Shown piece after piece: positions 10,930 to 23,117 of a DNA stretch of 64,000 nt; position 1 is the stretch's first letter; each line of letters starts with the position of its first letter. The stretch is from assembly GCA_948144175.1 (NCBI GenBank), contig CANXME010001453.1:1550001-1614000 (forward strand). Direction: 5' to 3'. The position numbers and the translations under genes are program-made. The notes under the pieces were generated by a model. It saw only the letters and a program-made list of their open reading frames with translations. It was not told the DNA's origin and did no database searches. The stretch is from Closterium sp. NIES-65. Its lineage: Eukaryota; Streptophyta; Zygnematophyceae; Desmidiales; Closteriaceae.

Positions 10930-12080
10930 GGGCAGGCATACGACGGCAGCAACGGCGAGGCCGCTACCACTGTACGGCGAGAGCTCCGCGGCAGCTGTAG
11001 GGGTGGCTGCTCCAGGGGCGGCTGCTCCAGGGGCGTCTACTGTAGGGGCGGCTGCTGTAGTGGCGGCTGCTCCAGGGGCGGCTGCTGCAGTGGCGGCAGC
11101 TGTAGGGGCGGCTGCTGCAGGGGCGGCTGCTTCACGGGCGGCTGCTGCACTGGCGGCTCCTCCAGGGGCGGCTGCTCCAGGGTCGGCTGCTGCAGAGGCG
11201 GCTCGGCTGCTGGGCGGCTCGGCTACTGGGCGGCTCGGCGGCTTAGGTGCTGGGCGGCTCGGCGACTCGGCTGCTCGCTAGGGTCGGCAACAGGGCCGGG
11301 TAGGGGCGGCGACGGGGCCGGTAGGGGCGGCGACGGGGCCGCGTAGGGAGGGGAGCGGCTACGGGGCCGCTAGGGGCGGCAACAGGGCCGCGTAGGGGCA
11401 GCTACGAGGCTGCAAAGGGGCGGTGACGGGGCCGCGTAGGGAGGGAGGCGGCAAAGGGCCCGTTAGGGGCGGCGATGGGGCCGCGTAGGGGCGGCGACGG
11501 GGCCGCTAGGGGCTGTAACGGGGCCGCGTAGGGGCGGCGACGTGGCCGCGTAGGGAGGGGAGCGGCAATGGGGCCGCTAGGGGCGGCGACGGGGCCGCGT
11601 AGGGGCGGCGACGGGGCCGCGTAGGGAGGGGAGCGGCGACGGGGCCGCTAGGGGCGGCGACGGGGCCGCGTAGGGGCCGCGACTGGGCCACTAGGGGTGG
11701 CGACGGGGCCGTTTAGGGGCGGCGACGGGGCCGTGTAGGGAGGGAGGCGGCAACGGGGCCGCCAGGGGCGGCAACGGGGCCGCGTAGGGGCGGCAACGGG
11801 GCCGCGTAGGGAGGGAGGCGGCGACGGGGCGGCGACGGGGCCGCGTAGGGGCGGCTACGGGGCCGCGTAGGGAGGGAGGCGGCGACGGGGCCGCTAGGGG
11901 CAGCGACAGGGCCGCTAGGGGCGGCGACGGGGCCGCGTAGGGGCGGCGACGAGGCTGCTAGGGGCCGCGAGGGGCCTGGAAGGGCGGCGACGGGGCCGCT
12001 AGGGGCCACGAGGGGCCTGGAAGGGCGGGTACGGGGCCGCTAGGGGCGGCGACGGGGCCGCTAAGGGTGGCGCGAGGGGC
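10930..12080 (-). repeat. C-rich tandem leader of B2
   Basis: The plus strand is a run of related ~19-22 bp G-rich units (GACGGGGCCGCGTAGGGGCGG-like), so the element's sense strand is C-rich. It lies between the primer site and gag. The right part (12,080-12,180) is less repetitive. No credible gene; several Gly/Ala/Pro-rich open frames are by-products. Confidence 0.85.
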
Positions 12081-12210
12081 CGTGAGAGGGGCCTCTAAGA
12101 GAGCTCGTCAGAAGGGCGGCCCACAAGGCGCGTCTCGGGCAGGAGCGACTCGCGCTGCGGTCAGAAAAAAGTTTCAGTGGTGGGCCCAAGGAAGCGTTCC
12201 CAGTAGGGAA

Positions 12211-12224
12211 CCTGCTCTATACCA
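12211..12224 (-). other. Primer binding site of B2
   Basis: The sense strand reads TGGTATAGAGCAGG directly after the 5' LTR, an initiator-Met-like copia primer site with changes from TGGTATCAGAGC. Confidence 0.7.
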
Positions 12225-12369
12225 TGTGAAAGAACAAGGAATGAATGAACTAGCACAAGGTTGGGTACAAGTAGGAAACCCTAGGAAACTGTACCCCATA
12301 GTGTCTACCCCAATATAGCCTAGACAAGCTATATGATATGAGTTTGACACATAACAATATGTTTTGACA
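12225..12369 (-). repeat. LTR shared by B2 (5') and the next B copy (3')
   Basis: A 145-bp LTR of family B, diverged from the B3/B5 type. The B2 primer site lies on one side and the polypurine tract CACCCCCATAG (plus strand) of the neighbouring copy on the other, so one LTR serves two internal regions. Confidence 0.75.
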
Positions 12370-13400
12370 CACCCCCATAGGTGAAGTAGGGGATAGCCAA
12401 ACCTAACAGTGGTCACAGGACCAGTTAAGCAAGAGAACAAGCAAGGCAAAGCCCAGGGTGGATCTCAAGGACACCACACAATCTGAGCACAAGCAGGCGG
12501 CCACAAGGCCAATTCACATGCAGATTTATAATAGCAAGGCAGTACACAGATCACAACCTAGCAAGAGTAAACATGCAGGTATAAAGATATATAGCAGTGT
12601 ACAACAAGAGCAAGTCAAGCAACCAGCAGGTGAGGCAGAGTGGGCACAAGCCCAAAAGCAGTGCAGAAACGCTGATGATCACCAGCCCCAAGGGCCTTGG
12701 TTAAGACATCACCAGTGTTAGCCCAAGAGGCCACGAAAGCAAGGCACAGCTGACCACGTTGCTGCAGATCACGCGCAAGGAAGTAGCACAGAGCAATGTG
12801 CTTCGTTCTGTGCTCCAGTCTCTGCTCGCGACGCAAGGCAAGCATTGCCATGTTGTCCACGTACAGAACTGGAGGAGAACGAGGCCGCTCCCCCAAGTCG
12901 GTCAGCAGGTAGGTCAGCCAGCGGAGCTCCTGTACAGCCATGGCCCCAGCGTAGATCTCGGCCTCACAGCTGGAACCAAGCACAGAAGAAGAACAAGTGG
13001 ACCTCCACGAGATAGAACCAGAGCCAAGACTAAAAGTATAAGCCTATGACAAACGCTCAGTCGTCTGGTCGTCGGCTCAAGAAGGACCACCGAACCCCGC
13101 CCTCCAAGCATGAGCCCCATGCCCGACGTGCTGCACAAGTAACGCAGTACCCTCTTCCCAGCATCAAAGTGCACATTTCGGTATCTACCGGGTGCCACAT
13201 AGCGAGCCAGAAGGCTGAGAGGGTACGCGAGGTCAAATCGTGTGCACGTCATTAGGTACATGAGGCAGCCCACAAGCTCTGGGTAAGGACCACTCGGCTC
13301 TACGGACTCGTCCGAAGGTGGAGTTGAGAGCAAGTGGCTAGTAGCCACAGGAGTGGGCTGTGGTAAGGAGTACGTGAAGCGGAAGCGCTGAAGGACCTGG
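12370..13400 (-). mobile_element. Copia family B 3' end (end of RT, RNase H, 3' UTR)
   Basis: The minus strand encodes the end of reverse transcriptase and RNase H (LVGCLMYLMTCTR, SSCEAEIYAGAM, YVDNMAMLALRREQ) followed by 3' UTR, polypurine tract and the shared LTR. It stops at the A2 LTR. It is not the missing half of B3, because the two overlap by some hundreds of bases yet differ in sequence. It looks broken in a few places. Confidence 0.85.
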
Positions 13401-14494
13401 TGTTGGTGTAAGGGCCTAATAAACTCAAGCTATTAAGACTTTATCATACTTAAAACCTCTCCTCCGGGTCACCTCCAAGGGTCCTTGGGTGCCTGGTACA
13501 AGACCAGCCCCTATCCTCGGGTCCGAGTTTGTAGAGAGAGGGATCAAGAGGGACTTAGTCAAAACAGCAAGAGTACCTTGAACGTCGCGCAGCATATCGT
13601 GCAGACCGTCGATCGGATTAAGCTGAGAATTTCCTATATCGAAGCTCACTCTAAGAGCTTTAAAATAAGCCAAGTTGCCTCGCGAAAAGTTCTGCCATTA
13701 CGAAGTTATGGCTCGGACAGCGTTAGCCCAGCGTTGGAGTGCTAGCGTACTAGCGTTGACTCGGGTAGCATTCCGCCGTCGCACCGCGTAGAAAAGAAAT
13801 TCCAGCAAGGAAGGAATTCGCTTGAATCAATTTCACTATATTCAGGTATAAACAGAGAAGGAATAAATAGCTCTAGCTAGCAAGGACCTTGGGAATCAAC
13901 CTGGGAACAACCAGGGATGATCCCAAATAATTCCAAGCAACAGAACCAACCTGGCTGGACCAAAATAGCAGGTGGTAGGTTGGAAAACAACCTCTAGTTC
14001 TGTTTTTCCAACCTGGGGAAACAACAACCAGGTTCAGGTCCTAAAAACAGAACCTGTTTTGTCTTTGCCCAACCAGCCAAATGCTGGTTCCGCTGGTTTC
14101 CCCTGGCCCTGTAGCATGCAGATACAGACAAACAACATCCAACCTTCACCTAAATTGTACCCCTATAGTGCCTGCCCTGCTACACTATAGTCAACCAAAC
14201 AAAACAGTACAATTTCGAGTTGGATAGAACTGAATCTGCGCAATCAAGTAAGTTGAACCGCAAAGCTTCCATCTTGGGTTCCTTTGCGAGCTCGTCCTTT
14301 CTGCTTGTACTGTTCATAGCGCGTACAATGTTATGCCGAAGCGCACATTTTGCGAGTACCTGCAAATGCTTCAAGCGAAAATTGCGAAAGCAAACAAACA
14401 CACAAACATACCATTCACACGCAAATGCATTCGCACACGCATACTCGTACAAACAGACGGCAGGATGTCGTGCAATGTGAATTTGCACCCAACA
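13401..14494 (-). repeat. 3' LTR of A2
   Basis: TGTTGG...CCAACA, family A, A1-like subtype. It is followed on the right by the polypurine tract (sense CTGAGGGGGAGTG). Confidence 0.95.
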
Positions 14495-14559
14495 CACTCC
14501 CCCTCAGCCTGCCGGCTGCATCCCCATCATTCCATACTAGTTCATGCTCATTCCACTCA

Positions 14560-16100
14560 TGCGCACACAACGCCAATGAGACTCATCCGCAAGCCTCTTG
14601 GTGAGGAATTCTGCTGGCTGCTGGTGAGTCTTGATGTAGATCGGATTCACCGTCCCCCTCTTCACCTCCTTACGCAGCCAGTGCCACTTGATACGCATGT
14701 GCTTATTCAGCCCATGAAGCACAGCGTTCCTGGCCATCCCAAGAGCTCCCTTGCTATCACAAAACAGCGGCGTAGCAACCTTTTGCTCCTGGCCAATCTC
14801 CTCCAACAGCCTCCTCAGCCAAATCACCTTCTTCACCCCATGGAACATCGCCATGTACTCTGATTCCACGGAAGAGAGTGCTGTCTCCGTCTGCTTCTTT
14901 GACCTCCAACTAACCGGTCCTCCCCCAACTACGCAGATGTATCCTCCCATTGATGAGGAATCCTCCTTCTCAGAGGCCCACGTAGCATCAGTAAAGCAAG
15001 TGAGAAAAAGCTTGCCTTCTCCAAGCCTCTCCCCCTTCTCTTTCAGCACCTCAACCCCTTTCTGCTTCACCTGTGCAGATGCGGAGTATTGAACTCCAAT
15101 GCTTGGGTGAGAGTTCAGATACTTCACCACACGCTCAGCTGCATCCACCTGCTCCTCTGATGGATTCTGCACTACCCTAGCCAGCTGCCCAACCGAGAAA
15201 GAGATGTCGGGTCTCGTGTGAACTGCTGCATACAAGAGGCTGCCCACCAAGGACTGAAATTGCTGCTGCTCCTCGGCTTGAACCCCTTCATCCTCTGCAG
15301 CTTTCACAAGCTTGAATTCTGCTGGCAGGGGAGTTGCAACCTTGCGCTCATTCTCAATTCCGTACTTCTCCCCAAGCTCCTTGATGAACTTCTCCTGGTG
15401 CAGCTTCAACCACCTGTGATCCAGATCCCTCTCCACGTGCATCCCGAGGTAGTACTTTACCTCCCCAAGGTTCTTGCACTTGAAGTTCTCCATCAGTTGC
15501 TGCTGCACCTTCTGGATCTCCTTCATGCTGCTGCTAAAGAGAAGAATGTCGTCCACATAGACCAGAAACAGCACCAGCTTCTCCCCCTCCCCCTTGAGAA
15601 AGAGGCTCTCATCACAGCTGCTGGTCCTGAATCCCATCTCCTCTAAAACAGCTGCCAACTTCTGGTACCAGCAGCGTGGCGCCTGCTTCAAGCCGTAGAT
15701 GGACTTTTTCAGCTTGCACACCCTGCCCGTACCATCCTCATACCCAGGTGGCTGCGTCATGAACACCTCCTCCTCTAAAATCCCGTTGAGAAATGCCGTT
15801 GATATGTCCATCTGGATAATGAACTTCCCACTAACGGCTGCATCTGCCAACAAGACACGAAGGGTAGGGGGTTTGGCAGTGGGAGCAAAGATCTCATTGA
15901 AGTCCCGCTTCTCCTTCTGCATAAACCCCTTAGCCACCAACCTACTCTTGTAGATGGTGACCTGCCCCTTGTCGTCAGTCTTGATCCTTAGCACCCACTT
16001 GCATTGTACCGCTTTCTTTCCCTCAGGCAGCACCACTAGTTCCCAAGTCCCATTCTCCAGCAGGCTCTGGTACTCAGCATCCCTGGAAGCTAGCCATTTG
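14560..16100 (-). pseudogene. A2 reverse transcriptase and RNase H region
   Basis: Copia RT (WVLRIKTDDKG, DISTAFLNGILEEEVFM, YGLKQAPRCWY, YVDDILLF) and RNase H (TDATWASEKE, SSVESEYMAMFHGVK, FCDSKGALGMA) closely match A3. The enzyme would make cDNA from element RNA. Confidence 0.93.
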
Positions 16101-16749
16101 TCCCTATCTGGTCCAGCTAATGCCTCCTCCATGCTAGCTGGTTCCTCTGGTGCAGGGGCAAGAAAACAGTACGCAGGTTGATCCTCCTCATCCGGGTCAT
16201 AGCCATGCGGTAGAATCAGCAATGCCTCCTCGGTCCCAAGCTGCTGCTCCGCTACATCAGCTCCTGCAGTCAGCTTCTTAGTAGCCATACGGGTACGTCC
16301 TGGCCTGGAGACGGGTGTCTCCCATCCCTTCATAATAACACCCTTCGGCTTCTTAGTTTTCCCCTGCTGCTGCTCTCCTCCCTCGGATCCAGCAGCTCCA
16401 CTAGTGCTACCGCTAATCTCCACACCATCACCTCCACCAGCAGGTGCCTCCTGCACCTTCTCTTTATCACCACCCTCTGCAGCTGCCTCCTCTCCCTCCT
16501 CCCACACACTAGGAGTCAGGTCCAGCTGCATGGTAATCTGCTCCATCTGCTGGGACACCCTGGCCTCCGGCTGTTTCTCCCAGCTCCCATACATCATGCT
16601 CTCAACAAACTTCACATCCCTGCTGTCAAACAACACACCGTTGGAAGGCTCCCACAGCAGCCATCCCTTGCTCTCAGCAGCCAGCCCCAAATGCACTCGC
16701 CCCCAACTTACTGCGGTAGGTCTTGGGAACGTGGGCGACTGCCATGCAA

Positions 16750-19103
16750 CCGAACACTCTCAGCATGTCCACCGGCGGCTTCCTCCCAAGCCATCTCTCC
16801 AACGGCACCCACGAGTTATCCCCAACCTTTGTGAGTACCCTGTTCCTAGCGACGGTAGCGTGCCGAACAGCATGGGGCCACATCAAGTTGCCCAGCCCAG
16901 ATTCTATGAGCAGCGCCCTAGCTGTCTCCAGAATTGTCCGGTTCGCCCGTTCTGCTACACCGTTGGACTGTGGGGTGTAAGCCGTGGTCAGCTCCCTCTG
17001 GATGCCCTGCTTCTTGAGCCAGGCCGTCATCTCAGCTCCAAGGAACTCACCACCCCGATCTGTCCTAATCCGCTTCACCACACACTCCGCTTGCTTCTCC
17101 ACGAACGGCAGCCAATCGTCCCGAATCGTGGAGGCGGCGTGATCTTTCTGCTTCAGCGGATACGCCCACATTAGCCTGCTCCAGTCATCCACTATGGTTA
17201 GGAAGTACCGCTCCCCCTTGTGCCCTTGCACCGGCAGCGGCCCCACCAAGTCCATGTGGACCAGCTCCAACGGCTTTTTGCTCCTGCCAGCCACACTATG
17301 GAAGGGGAAACGAGTGAACTTTGAAAGGAGGCAAATTTCACAGTTATCATCGGGTGGTTGTCCGTTCAGCTTTAAGCCCTTAACGGCTCCATCCTTCTCC
17401 AGCTGCTTCAGCAAAGGCATTGCCATATGCCCCAAACGTCGGTGTGCAGTTGCCCAATCTGTCTCCCCAGATCTGGCCGACACTTTCACACCAACCCCTC
17501 CAACGGCGTTGCACTCCCCCTGGGATGCAGACCCCTCTCCAGCCTGCCCCCCACCGTGCCACGCCAGCGCCGGCAGCTGCCACATAGATCTGTACACGTC
17601 CTTGCTCTCGTGCAGATCCCAAAGCACCCGATTGCCCAGCTTCCCCTTATAAGTGCGAGCCCCATCCGTGTTGGTGTTCACCCCAGCCTTGCCAAGCTTA
17701 CGGAGGGAGATGAGGTTGGCCTTCAGGTCGGGGACGAGGAGAACGTCGTGCAGCACCACCGGCTTGCCATCCGCTCCCTTAAATGCAGCTCGTCCCGCAC
17801 CAGCCACCTTCAACATGTGTCCAGAGGCAGAGCACACCTCATTAATCGGTGCAGCGCGTACGTCGTCCAGCAGGTCCTTGCGCGGCGTCATTGTCCAAGC
17901 AGCGCCTGTGTCCAACACCCAATAGTCCAGGGGGTGCAGCTCTGCTCCAGCCTTAGCAGATGCGTCTCCTTGCTCCCCCTTGTCTCCCATATGGAAGAAT
18001 TGGCCCGCGGTGCGCTCCTTCTTCTTCTCCGCACCGCCGTTGCCCTTCGGGTTGTTGTCGGACGAATCAGCGACCATATTGGCGCCGTTTTTCTGGTTCC
18101 TCCGCGCGCCGCCATCCTGGTGACGATTCTGGGGGGTCCATCCATCGGGTTTCTTATAGCACAAAAACCAGGGGTGCCCTTCCTTCTCACAATACCAGCA
18201 ACTCCCTTTCATTTTGCCACCAGCACCCGACTTGCCCCCACGTCCAGATTTCGCACCGCGACCCCAACCGGTACCTCCTTGTTGGTCGTTGGAGTCGTCG
18301 TCTTTCTTTGCACCGCGTCCAGCACCACCGAAGCCACGTCCTTTGCCACGTCGGCTCCCTTGCATCCCGTATCCGTTGCTGCCGTCGTCTCCACCCCTCA
18401 GTTGGCGGCGACGGAAGTCCTCCTCCAGAATCTTCGTCCGCACCCACTCGAGCGTCCACAAGCTCTGGTTCTGCGGCAGGCTCAATCCGCTCGTAAATTG
18501 AAGCCACGATTCCGGCAGCAGCGAGAGCATCTTCAAGCACTTTGTTTGCTCCGGGTAGGTGATTCCCGCGGTCGCCAACTTCGCGTAGAGGTCGCGCAAT
18601 TTGTCCAGGACAGGTTGCACCGGCTCTCCCTCGCTCAGGCGCAACGCGGACAACTCCCTCTCTAGCATCAATGTTGCAACAACGGAGGTCGGGGCGTGCA
18701 GCTCCTTCAACACCGTCCACGCCTTCGGACCGCACTCAACCTCCGGCAGCAGGTGGATGACGTGGTGACGCTGGTTCAGCTCCAAACTCTGCGACATCAA
18801 GTAGTAGCCAGCCGAGGCGCGCTCGTCCCAATCTTCCTGAAGGGCGGGGTCACTCGGTCTAGGCTCCTCCCCAATCATTAGTTTCAGCAATCCGATTTGA
18901 CGGAAATAAAGTTGCATTTTCCAGGCCCAATCATCATAGCCCTCACCATTGAACTTCTCGACGGTGAAGTTTTTCAGCACCTCCTTGATCAGCGAGCCCT
19001 GGCTTGTTCGCGCTCCCCTTGGCGCAGAAACACCAGAATCATGGCTGCCGCTACGATCTTGGGCTGAAGATTCACCAGCTACCGCCGAGGTGTTGCCCGC
19101 CAT
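16750..19103 (-). pseudogene. A2 gag, protease and integrase region
   Basis: From the ATG at 19103: gag, Gly-rich tract, zinc knuckle CWYCEKEGHPWFLC (about 18,159-18,200), protease VLDTGAAWTM, pre-integrase HRRLGH...CEIC and the integrase core with DRGGEF and NGVAERANRT. Nearly identical to A3. Confidence 0.92.
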
Positions 19104-19149
19104 AGCTACCTATATCGAGGATCACTATAACGCAGCTCTGATACCAGCT

Positions 19150-20242
19150 TGTTGGTGTAAGGGCCTAATAAACTTAAGCTATTAAGACTTTATCACACTT
19201 AAAACCTCTCCTCGGGGTCACCTCCAAGGGTCCTTGGGTGCCTGGTACAAGACCAGCCCCTATCCTCGGGTCCGAGTTTGTAGAGAGAGGGATCAAGAGG
19301 GACTTGGTCAAAACAGCAAGAGTACCTTGAACGTCGCGCAGCGTATCGTGCAGACCGTCGATTGGATTAAGCTGAGAATTTCCTATATCGAAGCTCACTC
19401 TAAGAGCTTTAAAATAAGCCAAGTTGCCTCGCAAAAAGTTCTGCCATTACGAAGTTATGGCTCGGACAGCGTTAGCCTAGCGTTGGAGTGCTAGCGTACT
19501 AGCGTTGACTCGGGTAGCATTCCGCCGTCGCACCGCGTAGAAAAGAAATTCCAGCAAGGAAGGAATTCGCCTGAATCAATTTCACTATATTCAGGTACAA
19601 ACAGAGAAGGAATAAATAGCTCTAGCTAGCAAGGACCTTGGGAATCAACCTGGGAACAACCAGGGATGATCCCAAGTAATTCCAAGCAACAGAACCAACC
19701 TGGCTGGACAAAATAGCAGGTGATAGGTTGGTGAACAACCTCTGGTTCTGTTTTTCCAACCTGGGAAAACAACAACCAGGTTCAGGTCCTAAAAACAGAA
19801 CCTGTTTTGTCTTTGCCCAACCAGCCAAATGCTGGTTCCGCTGGTTTCCCCTGGCCCTGTAGCATGCAGATACAGACAAACAACATCCAACCTTCACCTA
19901 AATTGTACCCCTATAGTGCCTGCCCTGCTACACTATAGTCAACCAAACAAAACAGTACAATTTCGAGTTGGATAGAACTGAATCTGCGCAATCAAGTAAG
20001 TTGAACCGCAAAGCTTCCATCTTGGGTTCCTTTGCGAGCTCGTCCTTTCTGCTTGTACTGTTCATAGCGCGTACAATGTTATGCCGAAGCGCACATTTTG
20101 CGAGTACCTGCAAATGCTTCAAGCGAAATTTGCGAAAGCAAACAAACACACAAACATACCATTCACACGCAAATGCATTCGCACACGCATACTCGTACAA
20201 ACAGACGGCAGGATGTCGTGCAATGTGAATTTGCACCCAACA
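19150..20242 (-). repeat. 5' LTR of A2
   Basis: Same 1,093-bp LTR with the primer site TGGTATCAGAGC just inside it. Its right neighbour is B3 pol, not the B copy that flanks the left LTR. Confidence 0.95.
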
Positions 20243-22009
20243 GAAGCGTCCGCGTGCCTACTGAGGACCACTGGACTGTGCCCTCCAAGCACTAGCCCCA
20301 TGCCCGACGTACTGCACAAGTAGCGCAACACCCTCTTCGCTGCAGCCATGTGCTCTGGTCGGTGTCTCCCAGGAGCAACATAGCGTGCAAGAATGCTAAG
20401 AGGGTATGCAAGGTCAGGTCGTGTGCAGGTCATCAGGTACATGAGGCACCCAACAAGCTCTGCATACGGGCCACTCGACAATACGGACTCATCCGAAGGC
20501 AGAGCTGAGAGCGAGTGGCAAGTAGGCAAAGGAGTGGCCTGAGGCGAGGAGTACGTGTAGCCGAAGCGCTGAAGGACCTGCTGCACCATGTGTGACTGAG
20601 TCAGGGTAATGGTGCAGCGTGCTCTGTCCCGGGTGATCTGCAAGCCAAGGTAGCTGCACAGTTCACCCAGGTCATTGCACGTGTGTCTCTTCTGCAGCTC
20701 AGACTTCACGTAGGCGAGTCCAGCAGTGTCAGCTGTGGCAAAGACCAAGTCGTCGACGTACACGAGGATGTAGAACTGCGGCAGAGAGGTGTCGGTGCGC
20801 AGAAACAGCGACGGGTCGGCAGTAGAAGGAGCAAACCCAAGTGCCGCCAGCGTAGTCCTTAGTGTATCGTGCCACTCACGTGGCGCCTGGCAGAGACCGT
20901 AGACTGGACGCCGGAGACTCCACTGGGTACCAGGAGGGAAAGACCCAGTGAAGACAGGTGGGCGATGCAGCCAGATCTCCTCGTGCAGGCTGCCCTGCAA
21001 GAAAGCAGTGCTGAAGTCGAGAGAGTGGAGCTCGTAGTCACGGTGAGCAGCAACGTGCAGCAGTACCCGAAGAGTGGTCATCTTCGGGGTGGGAGAGAAG
21101 GTCTGAAAGTAGTCAACTCCCTGCCGTTGACTGAAGCCACGAGCCACGAAACGCGCCTTTAAGACAGGCGGAGAACCCGGCGGCCGCTTCATCCTGAAGA
21201 TCCACATGCCACTGACTATGTTCGCCGTAGGAGGGGAAACAGCATCAATGTAGGTGCCTGTGGACTTCCAGGAAGCCATCTCTGCATCCATAGGTGCCTG
21301 TCACTGAGAGGAGTAGGGACCCTCTACCGCCTCCGCGTAAGAGCGCGGAGTTGGGATGTCTAGTGCATCCGGGTCTCCCTCAGGGGCGAGCAATACAGAC
21401 GCGAGATGAGGTGAAGCGGCGGCCAGACACTGGAACTTCTCTTGCCTGTCCTCAAGGACGTCTGTGCCAAGGGCACACTCACCCCCGACGGACGGAGGAC
21501 AGGTAGACTCAGACTCAGCGACAAGACTAGCAGCGTATTCTAGACGACAGCGCGCAGCAAAGTCAACGAGCTCAGTGACAAGGGCAGACGCAGCAGAAGA
21601 CTCGAAAGAAGGGTCAGTGACGGCAGTAGCAAGGAGACGCGTGACAGTAGGACTGGCAGCACGAAGAGAGTCCAACTCCAGGTCGGCAAGAGCAGGAAGA
21701 GAGGAAGAAGGAGGAGAAGGCAAAGGGGCACGCAGAGGAGCAGTAGACGGACGCAGAGACATCCGGTGCGTGCCAGGGACACGAGGAGGACGCTGATGCG
21801 AACCGCGACCACTAGTGCACGTAGTACGAACAGGCGACGCAGGACGAGACGCAGGCTCACGACGCTCAGTAAGACCTCCAGTCGGACCAGCGTAGGGAGA
21901 AGGAGCAGGCAAAGGGGAGGCAGGCTGTAGCTGTGACTATGACTGGACAGGCTGTGGACCCTCTAAGGGAGGAGGAGAAGGACCAGGAGAAGGTGTAAGA
22001 CCGAGAACC
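20243..22009 (-). mobile_element. Copia B3, 3' portion (RT and linker), left of A3
   Basis: The minus strand encodes reverse transcriptase (WIFRMKRPPGSPP, STAFLQGSLHEEIWL, YGLCQAPREWH, YVDDLVFATA) and part of the integrase-RT linker. The RNase H end is missing at the A2 LTR junction. The rest of the element continues at 28,802 on the other side of A3. Confidence 0.9.
22005..22009. repeat. Target site duplication of A3, left copy
   Basis: GAACC directly before the A3 3' LTR; the matching GAACC is at 28802-28806. Confidence 0.9.
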
Positions 22010-23102
22010 TGTTGGTGTAAGGGCCTAATAAACTCAAGCTATTAAGACTTTATCAAACTTAAAACCTCTCCTCGGGGTCACCTCCAAGGGTCCTTGGGTG
22101 CCTGGTACAAGACCAGCCCCTATCCTCGGGTCCGAGTTTGTAGAGAGAGGGATCAAGAGGGACTTAGTCAAAACAGCAAGAGTACCTTGAACGTCGCGCA
22201 GCGTATCGTGCAGACCGTCGACCGGATTAAGCTGAGAATTTGCTATATCGAAGCTCACTCTAGGAGCTTTAAAATAAGCCAAGTTGCCTCGCGAAAAGTT
22301 CTGCCATTACGAAGTTATGGCTCGGACAGCGTTAGCCTAGCGTTGGAGTGCTAGCATACTAGCGTTGACTTGGGTAGCATTCCGCCGTCGCATCGCGTAG
22401 AAACGAAATTCCAGCAAGGAAGGAATTCGCTTGAATCAATTTCACTATATTCAGGTACAAACAGAGAAGGAATAAATAGCTCTAGCTAGCAAGGACCTTG
22501 GGAATCAACCTGGGAACAACCAGGGATGATCCCAAATAATTCCAAGCAACAGAACCAACCTGGCTGGAAAAAATAGCAGGTGATAGGTTGGTGAACAACC
22601 TCTGGTTCTGTTTTTCCAACCTGGGAAAACAACAACCAGGTTCAGGTCCTAAAAACAGAACCTGTTTTGTCTTTGCCCAACCAGCCAAGTGCTGGTTCCG
22701 CTGGTTTCCCCTGGCCCTGTAGCATGCAGATACAGACAAACAACATCCAACCTTCACCTAAATTGTACCCCTATAGTGCCTGCCCTGCTACACTATAGTC
22801 AACCAAACAAAACAGTACAATTTCGAGTTGGATAGAACTGAATCTGCGCAATCATGTAAGTTGAACCGCAAAGCTTCCATCTTGGGTTCCTTTGCGAGCT
22901 CGTCCTTTCTGCTTGTACTGTTCATAGCGCGTACAATGTTATGCCGAAGCGCACATTTTGCGAGTACCTGCAAATGCTTCAAGCGAAAATTGCGAAAGCA
23001 AACAAACACACAAACATACCATTCACACGCAAATGCATTCGCACACGCATACTCGTACAAACAGACGGCAGGATGTCGTGCAATGTGAATTTGCACCCAA
23101 CA
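22010..23102 (-). repeat. 3' LTR of A3
   Basis: A family A LTR of the second subtype (TATCAAACTT, GTCGACCGG, TTTGCTATATCG), shared with the LTR at 27709 and with fragment A0. Confidence 0.96.
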
Positions 23103-23115
23103 CACTCCCCCTCAG
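23103..23115 (-). other. Polypurine tract of A3
   Basis: The sense strand reads CTGAGGGGGAGTG immediately upstream of the 3' LTR, the expected plus-strand primer. A2 has the same tract. Confidence 0.8.
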
Positions 23116-23117
23116 CG

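Larger units (their letters stand above)
7590..12369 (-). mobile_element. Copia family B, copy B2 (eroded), interrupted by B1
   Basis: On the minus strand from 12,369: 5' LTR, primer site TGGTATAGAGC, a C-rich tandem leader, a heavily eroded gag with an internal 138-bp tandem repeat, protease (DSGAS block near 10,060), integrase, and the pol linker up to 7,590, where B1 intervenes. The missing 3' half is expected left of B1, outside the window. Several breaks are apparent. Confidence 0.85.
13401..20242 (-). mobile_element. Copia family A, copy A2 (6.8 kb, two LTRs)
   Basis: LTRs at 13401-14494 and 19150-20242 enclose a gag-pol coding region on the minus strand. The coding region is open in long blocks with about one apparent break. 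The LTRs differ at roughly 16 positions by eye. The flanking 5-mers (CCTGG left, GAAGC right) do not match, and the flanks are different parts of different B copies, so this unit is likely a product of recombination between two family A insertions. Confidence 0.88.
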
